Assembly: GCA_017540585.1 (NCBI GenBank)
Contig: JAFYAT010000122.1
Span: 1-32,642, forward strand
Direction of reading: 5' to 3'
From: Bacteroidaceae bacterium
GTDB taxonomy: Bacteria; Bacteroidota; Bacteroidia; Bacteroidales; Bacteroidaceae
DNA: 32,642 bases
Both the position numbers and the translations under genes were made by a program. The stretch's first letter is position 1. Every line of letters begins with the position of its first letter. The notes below the pieces were generated by a model, which was given only the letters and a program-made list of their open reading frames with translations, was not told the DNA's origin and ran no database searches. Shown here one piece after another: positions 7,381 through 14,081 of the stretch.

Positions 7381-9459
7381 ATGAAGTATTTGATTATTCT
7401 TTTTTCTATATTTTCTTTGTGTGTTAATGCACAAGAAAATAACAATGACTCAACTACTGTCAAAGAAACAAACTTGGACGAAGTTGTCGTTAAGGCAAAA
7501 TATTTGACAAAGAATAATAAGGGTGATATTATTCTTCAAATAGCAGGTAATCCTGTTGCTGAAGGAAAGCCATTTTCACAGGTGCTAAATTATATTCCAG
7601 GTGTTATCTCCAAGGATGATAATGTTACTATTAATGGATTAGACGGGACTGTTTTTTACATCAACGATAGAGAAAGTAGTCTTAAAGAGGTAAATGCTAT
7701 TCCTACATCTTCGATATCAAAAGTAGAAGTGATAGGTTTACCTGATGCTTCTTATGGAAATGTTAAAGGTGGAATAGTTAAAATCATCCTGAAAAAATCG
7801 GAAGGTTTCACGACAAGTGTTAATGTTAGAAATCAAGAGGATAAAGATGGATATGTGGATGCTTCCATCTCTAATTTTACGTTGTATCAAAAAGGTAAGA
7901 ATACTCTCTACAATAATTTTAATTATTATGTCTATGGTGATTATCATACTGTAAATACGCGCAGGGATATATATGAGGATTCTGTCTCTGTTACAAAAAT
8001 GTATATGAATAATAAATGTTATGGTAGTATAACAGACAACATAGGTTTTACCCATAATTTTAACAAAGATACGTATATAAATGTGTATGGCGGTGTGGGT
8101 TTTGGAAAATCAGATAAAGAGGACGTAAGTGTGACTGATAATCACACCTTGTCAATACACAACAAAAAAGATCCAATCGGATATAATTTGGGAACAATTT
8201 ATAAGAATGGTTTCTTGCATAATGGAAAAGAACATGTGTTTACATTAAAAGTAAACTATTCTTATTCGCATAGCGAAAATACAAAAGAATATGTTTATTA
8301 TGGTAGTGAATCAGAAGACTTTAGAAGGCATTATTATGGCATATCATTATTCCCTAAATATAGTTTTGGTATAACTAAGAATGCTACTATTAATTTATCT
8401 TCATATTTAGGTTACAATAAAGATTGTAACTATGAACAAGGATTACAAAATCCTATACTTCGACAAATCGTTCAACGTGATTATAATACACAGGAACTTA
8501 ATTCTGAATCGTGGGCAGAGTTGGAGACATCTTTGTCAGATCGGCTATATGCAAGAGTGTCATTCTCTTATCTTAATTGTTCTTTGCATTATAACGATTT
8601 GTTGTCATCTTCAAATAATTATAAGGCCAAAGGAAGAAATGGATTTTTTTATAATGGACTTTTGAATTGGAATGTTAAAGATAATAAATATCTTTTATTG
8701 TCTTTTAAGCATTATTATTCTTTGCCTCATATAGGATACTATAATCCTATGGCGACTTATAGCTCACAAAACTTCTATGGTATAGGTAACCAAAACTTAA
8801 AAATGGAAATTTTCAATCGACTTGAGTTGAAATATACAGCAAATGATTATTTGACTTTCTTATTTCAGCTCAGGTCTGGAAGACATATTATTCAAGCAGT
8901 AACCCATAAAGAAGAAAATGCGGATGTCTTTTACACAAAACCAGAGAATGTAGGCGATAATATGCGCTATAATTTTTATACTTATTTGACTTTTGATGTA
9001 ACAAGATGGTGGCACTCAAATAATACAATAAATTTGTTTTATTATCGTGAAAACTTTAGTGGTAATGTCGCAAATTGTTTTATTGGTGGTTTATTTTCTG
9101 CGAATAATTTTAGGATTAGTAAAAAATTTGGAGCTAATTTAGAATTCAGTTTTCAACCAAAGGCAGAATTGGTGAACTATAAATATGGTGCTGAATATTA
9201 TGTTGATTTAAGTTGTTATTATAAATTTAATAAAAACTTGAATCTTAATATTATGTGTGGCAATATAATACGCGGTCATTCTGAACTTACAATCAAGGGA
9301 AGCAACTATAAACTGATACGAAAAGACGAATCAAATCTTTGTCGTCTTAAATTAAATCTGACGTGGAATTTCAATGTTGGACAGCTCAAAAGGACATCTG
9401 TTCAAACTGGGCAGATGATGGAAATGAATAGTGCGGAATTACCACAAAATATTCAATAA
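7381..9459 (+). CDS. Outer-membrane beta-barrel (TonB-dependent receptor-like) protein
   Basis: A 692-residue protein with signal peptide (1-18, ending VNAQ), a LDEVVVKAKY segment typical of the start of TonB-linked plugs, a plug-like domain (about 50-135, including LNYIPGVISKDD and KVEVIGLPDASYG), then alternating aromatic-rich strands of an OMP_b-brl_3-type barrel to about residue 665. It lacks the N-terminal carboxypeptidase-regulatory domain of SusC and has no SusD partner. A 26-residue hydrophilic tail follows the last apparent strand. Codon use is markedly A/T-rich (AAT, TAT, AAA, TTT) compared with metH next door, suggesting separate acquisition. The transported ligand is unknown; peptide or metal-chelate uptake are only possibilities. 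Confidence 0.8.
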   Translation: MKYLIILFSIFSLCVNAQENNNDSTTVKETNLDEVVVKAKYLTKNNKGDIILQIAGNPVAEGKPFSQVLNYIPGVISKDDNVTINGLDGTVFYINDRESSLKEVNAIPTSSISKVEVIGLPDASYGNVKGGIVKIILKKSEGFTTSVNVRNQEDKDGYVDASISNFTLYQKGKNTLYNNFNYYVYGDYHTVNTRRDIYEDSVSVTKMYMNNKCYGSITDNIGFTHNFNKDTYINVYGGVGFGKSDKEDVSVTDNHTLSIHNKKDPIGYNLGTIYKNGFLHNGKEHVFTLKVNYSYSHSENTKEYVYYGSESEDFRRHYYGISLFPKYSFGITKNATINLSSYLGYNKDCNYEQGLQNPILRQIVQRDYNTQELNSESWAELETSLSDRLYARVSFSYLNCSLHYNDLLSSSNNYKAKGRNGFFYNGLLNWNVKDNKYLLLSFKHYYSLPHIGYYNPMATYSSQNFYGIGNQNLKMEIFNRLELKYTANDYLTFLFQLRSGRHIIQAVTHKEENADVFYTKPENVGDNMRYNFYTYLTFDVTRWWHSNNTINLFYYRENFSGNVANCFIGGLFSANNFRISKKFGANLEFSFQPKAELVNYKYGAEYYVDLSCYYKFNKNLNLNIMCGNIIRGHSELTIKGSNYKLIRKDESNLCRLKLNLTWNFNVGQLKRTSVQTGQMMEMNSAELPQNIQ

Positions 9460-9549
9460 TTGAAAATAGAAGTTTGTATATAAGTAGGCGGTGCAAGGAT
9501 TGTAAAAATAATTATGCACACCTACTTAGTACCATAACAGAGTAATACG

Positions 9550-9584
9550 AAGCCGTTCTGACAAAGCGTCCGAGCGGCTTTCGT
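9550..9584 (+). terminator. Intrinsic terminator after the barrel protein gene
   Basis: AAGCCGTTCTGAC (9550-9562), loop AAAGC, GTCCGAGCGGCTT (9568-9580), then TTCGT. One mismatch and one G-T wobble. It is almost the same sequence as the terminator at 10284. Just upstream, TAAGTAGGCGGTGCA (9480-9494) and TGCACACCTACTTA (9515-9528) form a second imperfect inverted repeat. Confidence 0.75.
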
Positions 9585-9614
9585 CTGTTAAAGATGGAAC
9601 TATGTGACTCACTC

Positions 9615-9701
9615 CAGTACGTCGCCGACGTACTCATAGTTCTATCGTGACGTACTCGCAGTACGTTCACTACGTACTGGCAGTGCGTTCGGGACGTACT
9701 G
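9615..9701. repeat. Dense array of ACGTACT/AGTACGT half-sites
   Basis: Seven half-sites of AGTACGT or ACGTACT lie in 87 bp, alternating in orientation and spaced by a few bases, so several overlapping stem-loops are possible (for example AGTACGT-CGCCG-ACGTACT at 9616-9634). One half-site carries a G change (AGTGCGT). It lies between the terminator and the promoter of the DUF6078 gene. Role unknown; operator cluster, recombination site or dispersed palindromic repeat are all possible. Confidence 0.7.
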
Positions 9702-9719
9702 AAAAGAGTGTCCCGATTT

Positions 9720-9751
9720 CTTGCTTATTTGAATAAATATCTCTACTTTTG
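9720..9751 (+). promoter_or_regulatory. Promoter for the DUF6078 gene
   Basis: CTTG (9720-9723), 20 bp, TACTTTTG (9744-9751). The -7 element is embedded in a CTCTAC-TTTT-GTAGAG palindrome (9741-9756). The leader to the ATG at 9835 would be about 75 nt. Confidence 0.55.
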
Positions 9752-9834
9752 TAGAGAATATTTTTGTTTTACGTTTCGCTTTTGCTTAGATAAGAGCAAT
9801 CTGTCAAAAGGCGAAGATTAAATTTAGTATTGCT

Positions 9835-10275
9835 ATGGAAGATAGAGCGATTTTTACGGAGCAAGCCACGAAAGGCTATCCCGTATGTTATTCGGAGCAA
9901 TGCCCAAAGAAGGAACATTGCTTGCGTTGGAAGATTGGGCAATTCATGCCTGACACAAAAAGTATCTATAATTGTGTCAATCCGCATTACAAGGGTGTGG
10001 GTACAGAAGAGTGTCCACAGTATCGTTGTTCCAAGAAGGTGAAGATGGCACGTGGAATGAAGCATATATTTAATAGTGATATGCCTACCAAGGTTGAACC
10101 ATTTGTGCGTAATAGTATCATTTCCCGTTATTGCCGTACCTATTATTTTGAGTATAAAAGAGGTGCACGAGTTATTCCTCCTGCTCTTCAACAAGAGATT
10201 CGCAATCTTTTCGTTCAAATAGGATGGAAAGAACCTATCGAATTTGATAGTTATGAAGAGGATTATGAATGGTGA
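9835..10275 (+). CDS. DUF6078-like cysteine-rich small protein
   Basis: A 146-residue soluble protein without signal peptide. Seven cysteines (C18, C23, C29, C47, C60, C65, C100) form two clusters, CYSEQCPKKEHCLRW and EECPQYRCSK, suggestive of a structural metal (Zn) or Fe-S site. This spacing matches my recollection of the Bacteroidetes family DUF6078; the assignment is from memory, not a search. A 12-residue acidic tail (EFDSYEEDYEW) ends the protein. The gene is a single transcription unit with its own promoter and a strong terminator. Function unknown. Confidence 0.65.
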   Translation: MEDRAIFTEQATKGYPVCYSEQCPKKEHCLRWKIGQFMPDTKSIYNCVNPHYKGVGTEECPQYRCSKKVKMARGMKHIFNSDMPTKVEPFVRNSIISRYCRTYYFEYKRGARVIPPALQQEIRNLFVQIGWKEPIEFDSYEEDYEW

Positions 10276-10283
10276 TAATAATT

Positions 10284-10319
10284 AAGCCGTTCGGACAAAG
10301 CGTCCGAACGGCTTTATTC
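10284..10319 (+). terminator. Perfect 13-bp intrinsic terminator after the DUF6078 gene
   Basis: AAGCCGTTCGGAC (10284-10296), loop AAAGC, GTCCGAACGGCTT (10302-10314), then TTATT. Near-duplicate of the terminator at 9550. Confidence 0.85.
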
Positions 10320-10369
10320 GTTGTTGAATCAGAGCCAAGGATGACTCTGAGCGATGGAGTAACTCAGTT

Positions 10370-10398
10370 CCCTCCCAGTAGGGAGGGGTAGGGTGGGG
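10370..10398. repeat. CCCTCCC/GGGAGGG hairpin with G-quadruplex motif, downstream of yqeY
   Basis: CCCTCCC (10370-10376), AGTA loop, GGGAGGG (10381-10387), continuing TAGGGTGGGG. On the plus strand this is four G-runs of at least three, a canonical quadruplex pattern. It lies 4 bp after the yqeY stop, so the yqeY transcript would carry the C-rich version. Same family as 4216 and 11012. Confidence 0.65.
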
Positions 10399-10402
10399 CT
10401 TT

Positions 10403-10861
10403 TTACTTGATTCTTGCCTTTACCTCGTTTGCCACCATAGCACCGTCAACGTTCTCGAACTGTGACTTGACATACTTGATGACGAGACCCATCTGCTTCT
10501 GGTCGTAAGCTCCGTTCTCTGCGATGTAACGCTCGATGGCTGCTGCCACGTCCTGCTGTGACGCACTCTGAGGAATGAATGGCTCGTAGTACTTGGCCTC
10601 CTCGAGGTAGTCGTTCATGTTGTACTGCTTGCCGTTCTCCACGAGTTCGGTGTGCATCTTCTTGACGATGGCAAGCTCCTTTGCATCAGGGATGATGCGT
10701 GTGCCTTTGTCATCAACTGTACATTCCTTTACTCCCTCCTTAGAAGTTGTGTAGTTGAGGAATGCTGTCTTCAGATTTGTGTAAGCGTTCTTCTTGAACG
10801 TGTTCTTCTCCTTCATCGCCTCCACAATAAGTTTTGGAAGCATTGACTGTATCTTTCCCAT
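10403..10861 (-). CDS. yqeY: GatB/YqeY domain protein
   Basis: A 152-residue cytoplasmic protein matching the YqeY family: an N-terminal helical half starting LPKLIVEAMKEKNTFKKNAYTNLKTA and a C-terminal three-helix half (from about 90) related to the tail domain of GatB, the tRNA-dependent amidotransferase subunit. The stand-alone protein has no proven role; tRNA binding is suspected from the GatB likeness. Length is normal (about 150). It follows mazG on the same strand after 185 bp of repeat-rich spacer. Often found near housekeeping genes. Confidence 0.88.
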   Translation of the reverse strand: MGKIQSMLPKLIVEAMKEKNTFKKNAYTNLKTAFLNYTTSKEGVKECTVDDKGTRIIPDAKELAIVKKMHTELVENGKQYNMNDYLEEAKYYEPFIPQSASQQDVAAAIERYIAENGAYDQKQMGLVIKYVKSQFENVDGAMVANEVKARIK

Positions 10862-10893
10862 AATGTAAAAAATAAATTGATATTTATATTTTT

Positions 10894-10921
10894 AAGTGAA
10901 AAGTTAAAAGTGAAAAGTAAA
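10894..10921 (+). repeat. Heptamer repeat, four units of AAGTNAA type
   Basis: AAGTGAA, AAGTTAA, AAGTGAA, AAGTAAA in strict 7-bp phase, upstream of the yqeY start. Related to the units at 4133 and 11997. Confidence 0.7.
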
Positions 10922-11011
10922 AAATCAAGTTTACTCTTTATCTCTGCTTTCTATGTTTATGAAAAACAGGATTTGTTTCGTTCTCCAAACCTATCGACGA
11001 ACAGAGTATCT

Positions 11012-11046
11012 TCTCCCCGTCCTGAAAGGAAGGGGTGGGGGGAAGG
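11012..11046. repeat. G-rich intergenic hairpin abutting the mazG stop
   Basis: CTCCCCGTCCTGAAAGGAAG followed by GGGTGGGGGGAAGG forms an imperfect C/G hairpin with long G-runs, touching the mazG stop codon. Same family as 3541, 4216 and 10370. Confidence 0.6.
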
Positions 11047-11862
11047 TCATGCTTTCTTCGCTTCTTCCCACAACTTATCCATCTCCTCAAGTGTGGTGTC
11101 CTGGAAAGACTTGCCTTGTTCCTTCAGTTTAGCTTCCACGTAGTTGAAACGGTGGATGAACTTCTGGTTGGTGTGCTCGAGGGCGTTGTCTGGATTTATC
11201 TTGTAGAGACGAGCAGCATTGATAAGGCTGAACATGATGTCGCCAAATTCACGTGTTGCCTTGTCCTTGGCAAAAGCCTTCTGCTCGTCCGTCTCGGCGC
11301 GGTTGTATAGTTCCTCCACTTCTACCTCGAACTCGCCGATTTCCTCCTTCACCTTAGCCCACACGTCACGACGTTCCTCCCAATCGAAGCCAACGTTGCG
11401 AGCCTTGTCCTGTATGCGATACGCCTTGACGAGCGAAGGAAGGGCATCAGGCACACCGCTGAGCACAGTCTTGTTGCCATCCTTCTCCTTCAGTTTTATC
11501 TGCTCCCATGTCTGTAGTACCTCGCCCACACTGTTTGCTTTTGCCTCGCCATAGACGTGAGGGTGTCGGAAGATAAGTTTGTCGCACAACTTGTTGCACA
11601 CGTCTGCGATGTCGAACTCACCTTTCTCCTCACCAATCTTGGAGTAGAATACTATGTGGAGGAGTACGTCGCCCAGTTCCTTGCATATGTTGAGCTGGTC
11701 GTTCTTGAGGAGAGCATCGCACAGTTCGAATGTCTCTTCTATTGTGTTAGGTCTCAGCGACTCATTTGTCTGTTTTCTGTCCCAAGGACATTTCTCTCGG
11801 AGTTCGTCCATCACGTCAAGCAGACGGCCGAACGCCTCCATTTTCTGTTGTCTTGTGTTCAT
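11047..11862 (-). CDS. mazG: Nucleoside triphosphate pyrophosphohydrolase MazG
   Basis: A 271-residue cytoplasmic enzyme hydrolysing (d)NTPs to NMP and pyrophosphate, a house-cleaning role. Two tandem MazG domains are visible: the first with CPWDRKQTNESL (25-36), EETFE (42-46) and ELGD (62-65), the second with EEIGEFEVE and REFGD. These give the EExxE...ExxD metal-binding pattern in both halves. Length matches the E. coli protein (263). The start at 11862 begins directly before the family-typical helix. Upstream neighbour on the same strand is the FemAB-like transferase, 184 bp away. Confidence 0.95.
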   Translation of the reverse strand: MNTRQQKMEAFGRLLDVMDELREKCPWDRKQTNESLRPNTIEETFELCDALLKNDQLNICKELGDVLLHIVFYSKIGEEKGEFDIADVCNKLCDKLIFRHPHVYGEAKANSVGEVLQTWEQIKLKEKDGNKTVLSGVPDALPSLVKAYRIQDKARNVGFDWEERRDVWAKVKEEIGEFEVEVEELYNRAETDEQKAFAKDKATREFGDIMFSLINAARLYKINPDNALEHTNQKFIHRFNYVEAKLKEQGKSFQDTTLEEMDKLWEEAKKA

Positions 11863-11996
11863 ATATCTTATTAGAAGTAAAGAAGTGAGAAGCTATGGCG
11901 GATGGTTGCTCTTGGAGAGTATTTGGAGGATGAAGAATTTTCATCTCTGAGCCCTCTGAGTTCTCTGTGTTTTAATTTTGCTGATTTAAGCAACTC

Positions 11997-12052
11997 TCAT
12001 AACTTCTAACTCCTTAACTCAACTTTTAATTTTTAACTGTAAACTGTTAACT
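11997..12052 (-). repeat. Heptamer repeat of AGTTAAN type starting in the transferase stop codon
   Basis: Read on the minus strand: AGTTAAC, AGTTTAC, AGTTAAA, AATTAAA, AGTTGAG, TTAAGGA, GTTAGAA, GTTATGA, eight 7-bp units with growing divergence. The first unit overlaps the last sense codon and stop of the gene ending at 12047 (AGT TAA). Confidence 0.7.
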
Positions 12053-13000
12053 TTGCGTGGCCAACTCCCACGCATCATAGCACACTCCACGTCCTCCGAA
12101 TCCTTCCTTCTGGTAGATAAGCCCTTCGTTCAGGAGTCGTCCACCGTTTTCAGTGGAGATGCCGAAGTCGAGGTACTTGCAATCGTTGGAATGACGACTT
12201 ATTATTGACTCTATCAATAATTCGAGTGCACCGCAGTGGCGTGCTTCGTCGCTTGCACTCATGTATTGCGTGTGTATTACTTGTCCGCAGATGTAGTAAT
12301 ACACTCCTGCTATTATTCTCCCTTCCTCGTTTCTTATTATCGTGAGGTGGATGTTGTCAGGAAATCGGTCGTGAAGAAGCTTCAGCTCGGCAGGAGTATG
12401 AACAGGTGTCACGTCATGGCGTGTGGTGAGAACCTGATTGAGTATTGCCCAGAAAGCCTCGTACTCTTCCGAGTCGTGTTCGACTCTCATTTCGTACCTT
12501 GCACCTTTCTTCAGCGCATTTCGTCGTGACCGCTCAAGTGGGATGCGGTCGTTTAGAACGATTGCGGACGAGATGCCTCTGCTGATTAGCTTGGCGTTCA
12601 TGCGGAATAGGGCGTAATCCTGTTCCTCCGATGGATAGTTGCTATAAATATAAGGTGTCGGTTTGATGATTATTCCCTTGGCACCGTATTCCTCCTTATA
12701 GTAATTCGTGAGTGTGGAAAATGCTTCGAGCACACGAGCGGTGTTTATCTCCCGTCCCATGATGAGTCCTCCGTATGTGAGACCTTGATGTGAATAGACA
12801 ATGCCTTTGCCCCTGTCGATATTTGCGGGGAATACGGCAAAGATTCTCTCCTTCTCAATGAACATGACTGAGCAATCCTCGAACCTGTCACTATGGTAAT
12901 CCATATAGTTTCGGTCGAGGAGGAATGTGCCATTCTTGGACGAACGTATGAACTCATTCCATTCCGTGGCATGCTCGGGAGTGTATTTTATGCAATCCAT
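12047..13000 (-). CDS. FemAB/GNAT-like acyl- or aminoacyltransferase
   Basis: A 317-residue soluble protein of the GNAT superfamily branch related to FemAB and BioF2-type domains. The C-terminal half (about 160-300) shows the fold: LERSRRNALKKGARYEM, then IIRNEEGRIIAGVYYYICG (beta hairpin) and HCGALELLIESIISRH (helix), with YLDFGISTENGGRLLNEGL near the end, typical of peptidoglycan or sugar acyltransferase-like members. It starts 6 bp after the FdtA-like ketoisomerase gene, so both are probably one operon. Together this suggests acylation of a dTDP-amino-deoxy sugar or a linked glycan, by inference only; the acyl donor is unknown. Confidence 0.78.
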   Translation of the reverse strand: MDCIKYTPEHATEWNEFIRSSKNGTFLLDRNYMDYHSDRFEDCSVMFIEKERIFAVFPANIDRGKGIVYSHQGLTYGGLIMGREINTARVLEAFSTLTNYYKEEYGAKGIIIKPTPYIYSNYPSEEQDYALFRMNAKLISRGISSAIVLNDRIPLERSRRNALKKGARYEMRVEHDSEEYEAFWAILNQVLTTRHDVTPVHTPAELKLLHDRFPDNIHLTIIRNEEGRIIAGVYYYICGQVIHTQYMSASDEARHCGALELLIESIISRHSNDCKYLDFGISTENGGRLLNEGLIYQKEGFGGRGVCYDAWELATQS

Positions 13001-13006
13001 ACTTGA

Positions 13007-13432
13007 TTATAACGTGCTCTTTTTCTTGAATTCGTTGTAGTCGTTGATGTATCCGTCCTTCATGTAAGGAACACTTGCCACCACAACGCAAACCGTACCA
13101 GGAGTGAAATTGCGTAGCTCGCACCATACACCTTTACCTATATATATACCTCGGCTTGGGTCGTCAATGTGGAAGATACCCGACTCTTTGCCATTATCGA
13201 CAAACATATCGAAACTGCCGTTGATGGCAAATACCACTTCGGCACATTCGGAGTGAGCGTGACCACCGCGTGTCTTACCCTCACCCACATCGTATATCCA
13301 GAAGATACGCTTTGGCTCAAACGGAAGATGCTTCCATTCGGCAAAGGAAAGTGACCCTCTGGAATCCGAAAAGTGCGGTATTTCTACCATTCTGAAGCCC
13401 TTTTTGTCGTATTTGTTGCTATTTTCGCTCAT
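13007..13432 (-). CDS. FdtA/WxcM-like dTDP-4-dehydro-6-deoxyglucose 3,4-ketoisomerase
   Basis: A 141-residue single cupin. Signatures: FSDSRGSLSFAEW (21-33), RIFWIYDV, the active-site TRGGHAHSECAE with R55, H58 and H60 (the His pair is catalytic in FdtA), FAINGSFDMFVDNG, and PSRGIYIGKGVWCELRNFTPG. FdtA converts dTDP-4-keto-6-deoxyglucose to the 3-keto sugar on the way to dTDP-3-amino-3,6-dideoxy sugars of surface glycans. The start at 13432 is chosen because it sits 20 bp after a TATCTTTG element; an ATG at 13390 and one at 13474 also exist, the latter upstream of that element. No aminotransferase partner lies in the window. Confidence 0.85.
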   Translation of the reverse strand: MSENSNKYDKKGFRMVEIPHFSDSRGSLSFAEWKHLPFEPKRIFWIYDVGEGKTRGGHAHSECAEVVFAINGSFDMFVDNGKESGIFHIDDPSRGIYIGKGVWCELRNFTPGTVCVVVASVPYMKDGYINDYNEFKKKSTL

Positions 13433-13451
13433 TTTTACAATAATTTTGATG

Positions 13452-13459
13452 CAAAGATA
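13452..13459 (-). promoter_or_regulatory. -7 element of the fdtA-like operon
   Basis: TATCTTTG on the minus strand, with the ATG 20 bp downstream. No good TTTG at the standard distance; it lies back to back with the tRNA promoter. Confidence 0.55.
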
Positions 13460-13478
13460 CAATTTTTTTTTCAAAACG

Positions 13479-13510
13479 CTTGCACGGTAAGAAAAAAGTC
13501 CCTACCTTTG
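13479..13510 (+). promoter_or_regulatory. Promoter of the tRNA-Ser/Glu/Glu operon
   Basis: CTTG (13479-13482), 20 bp, TACCTTTG (13503-13510). Transcript start would be about 65 bp before tRNA-Ser. Confidence 0.65.
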
Positions 13511-13581
13511 CATCGCTTTTGAAAGGAACGGCTCTTCAGAGTCAACCGAATCATAGCAAATTCAGCTAATTTAAAGGTCCT

Positions 13582-13668
13582 GGAAGGATGGGTGAGTGGC
13601 TGAAACCACCAGTTTGCTAAACTGACGTACGGGTTACCGTACCGGGGGTTCGAATCCCCCTCCTTCCG
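13582..13668 (+). tRNA. tRNA-Ser(GCT)
   Basis: 87 nt. Acceptor GGAAGGA pairs with TCCTTCC, discriminator G. Anticodon loop TTGCTAA gives GCT (codons AGC/AGT). The long class II variable arm GTACGG-GTTA-CCGTAC and the T arm GGGGGTTCGAATCCCCC are clear. The 3' CCA is not encoded (GCA follows). The base pair at 27-43 is a C-A mismatch. Confidence 0.95.
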
Positions 13669-13676
13669 CACCTCAT

Positions 13677-13748
13677 GGCGAATTCGTCTATCGGCTAGGA
13701 CAGATGCCTCTCACGCATCAAAGAAGGGTTCGATTCCCTTATTCGCTA
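13677..13748 (+). tRNA. tRNA-Glu(CTC), first copy
   Basis: 72 nt. Acceptor GGCGAAT pairs with ATTCGCT (G1-T72 wobble), discriminator A. Anticodon arm GATGC-CTCTCAC-GCATC gives CTC (codon GAG). T arm AAGGG-TTCGATT-CCCTT. CCA not encoded. 8 bp after tRNA-Ser. Confidence 0.93.
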
Positions 13749-13791
13749 CAACCTAACAAACTCTCAATGACTTGAAATGAGGGTGCTCTCC

Positions 13792-13807
13792 TTTGGAAGC
13801 TTCCAAA
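13792..13807. repeat. 16-bp perfect palindrome between the two tRNA-Glu genes
   Basis: TTTGGAAGCTTCCAAA lies in the 79-bp spacer and is flanked by CTCT/AGAG, extending the dyad with a two-base mismatch. It may be a processing signal or a remnant of the duplication. Confidence 0.6.
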
Positions 13808-13827
13808 CCAGAGTTGAGTAGTCAGAT

Positions 13828-13899
13828 GGCGAATTCGTCTATCGGCTAGGACAGATGCCTCTCACGCATCAAAGAAGGGTTCGATTCCCTTATTCGCTA
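13828..13899 (+). tRNA. tRNA-Glu(CTC), second copy
   Basis: Identical over 72 nt to the copy at 13677. Same anticodon CTC. Followed after 7 nt by the operon terminator. Confidence 0.93.
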
Positions 13900-13906
13900 C
13901 TACGTA

Positions 13907-13935
13907 AGACTCAGCAGAATGCTGAGTCTTTTTTT
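13907..13935 (+). terminator. Intrinsic terminator of the tRNA operon
   Basis: AGACTCAGCA, GAA loop, TGCTGAGTCT, then a T-run to 13935. Perfect 10-bp stem. Confidence 0.92.
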
Positions 13936-14000
13936 GTTTACGAGTTTTTGAAAATCTGTCACATACATTATTGTTATAGGATGATATGTCCTGGTATAAT

Positions 14001-14036
14001 AAAAGAACCGACAGAATTTGTCTGCCGGTTCTTTTT
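14001..14036. terminator. Bidirectional terminator between tRNA operon and susCD locus
   Basis: AAAGAACCG-ACAGA / TGTCTG-CCGGTTCTTT with a T-run on one side and an A-run on the other, located between converging transcription units. It most likely ends the susCD-metallopeptidase-DUF4302 transcript from the minus strand. Confidence 0.78.
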
Positions 14037-14081
14037 ATTAAGTATGATTCCACGTTGTTAAATAATGAAATCTTTGAAATA

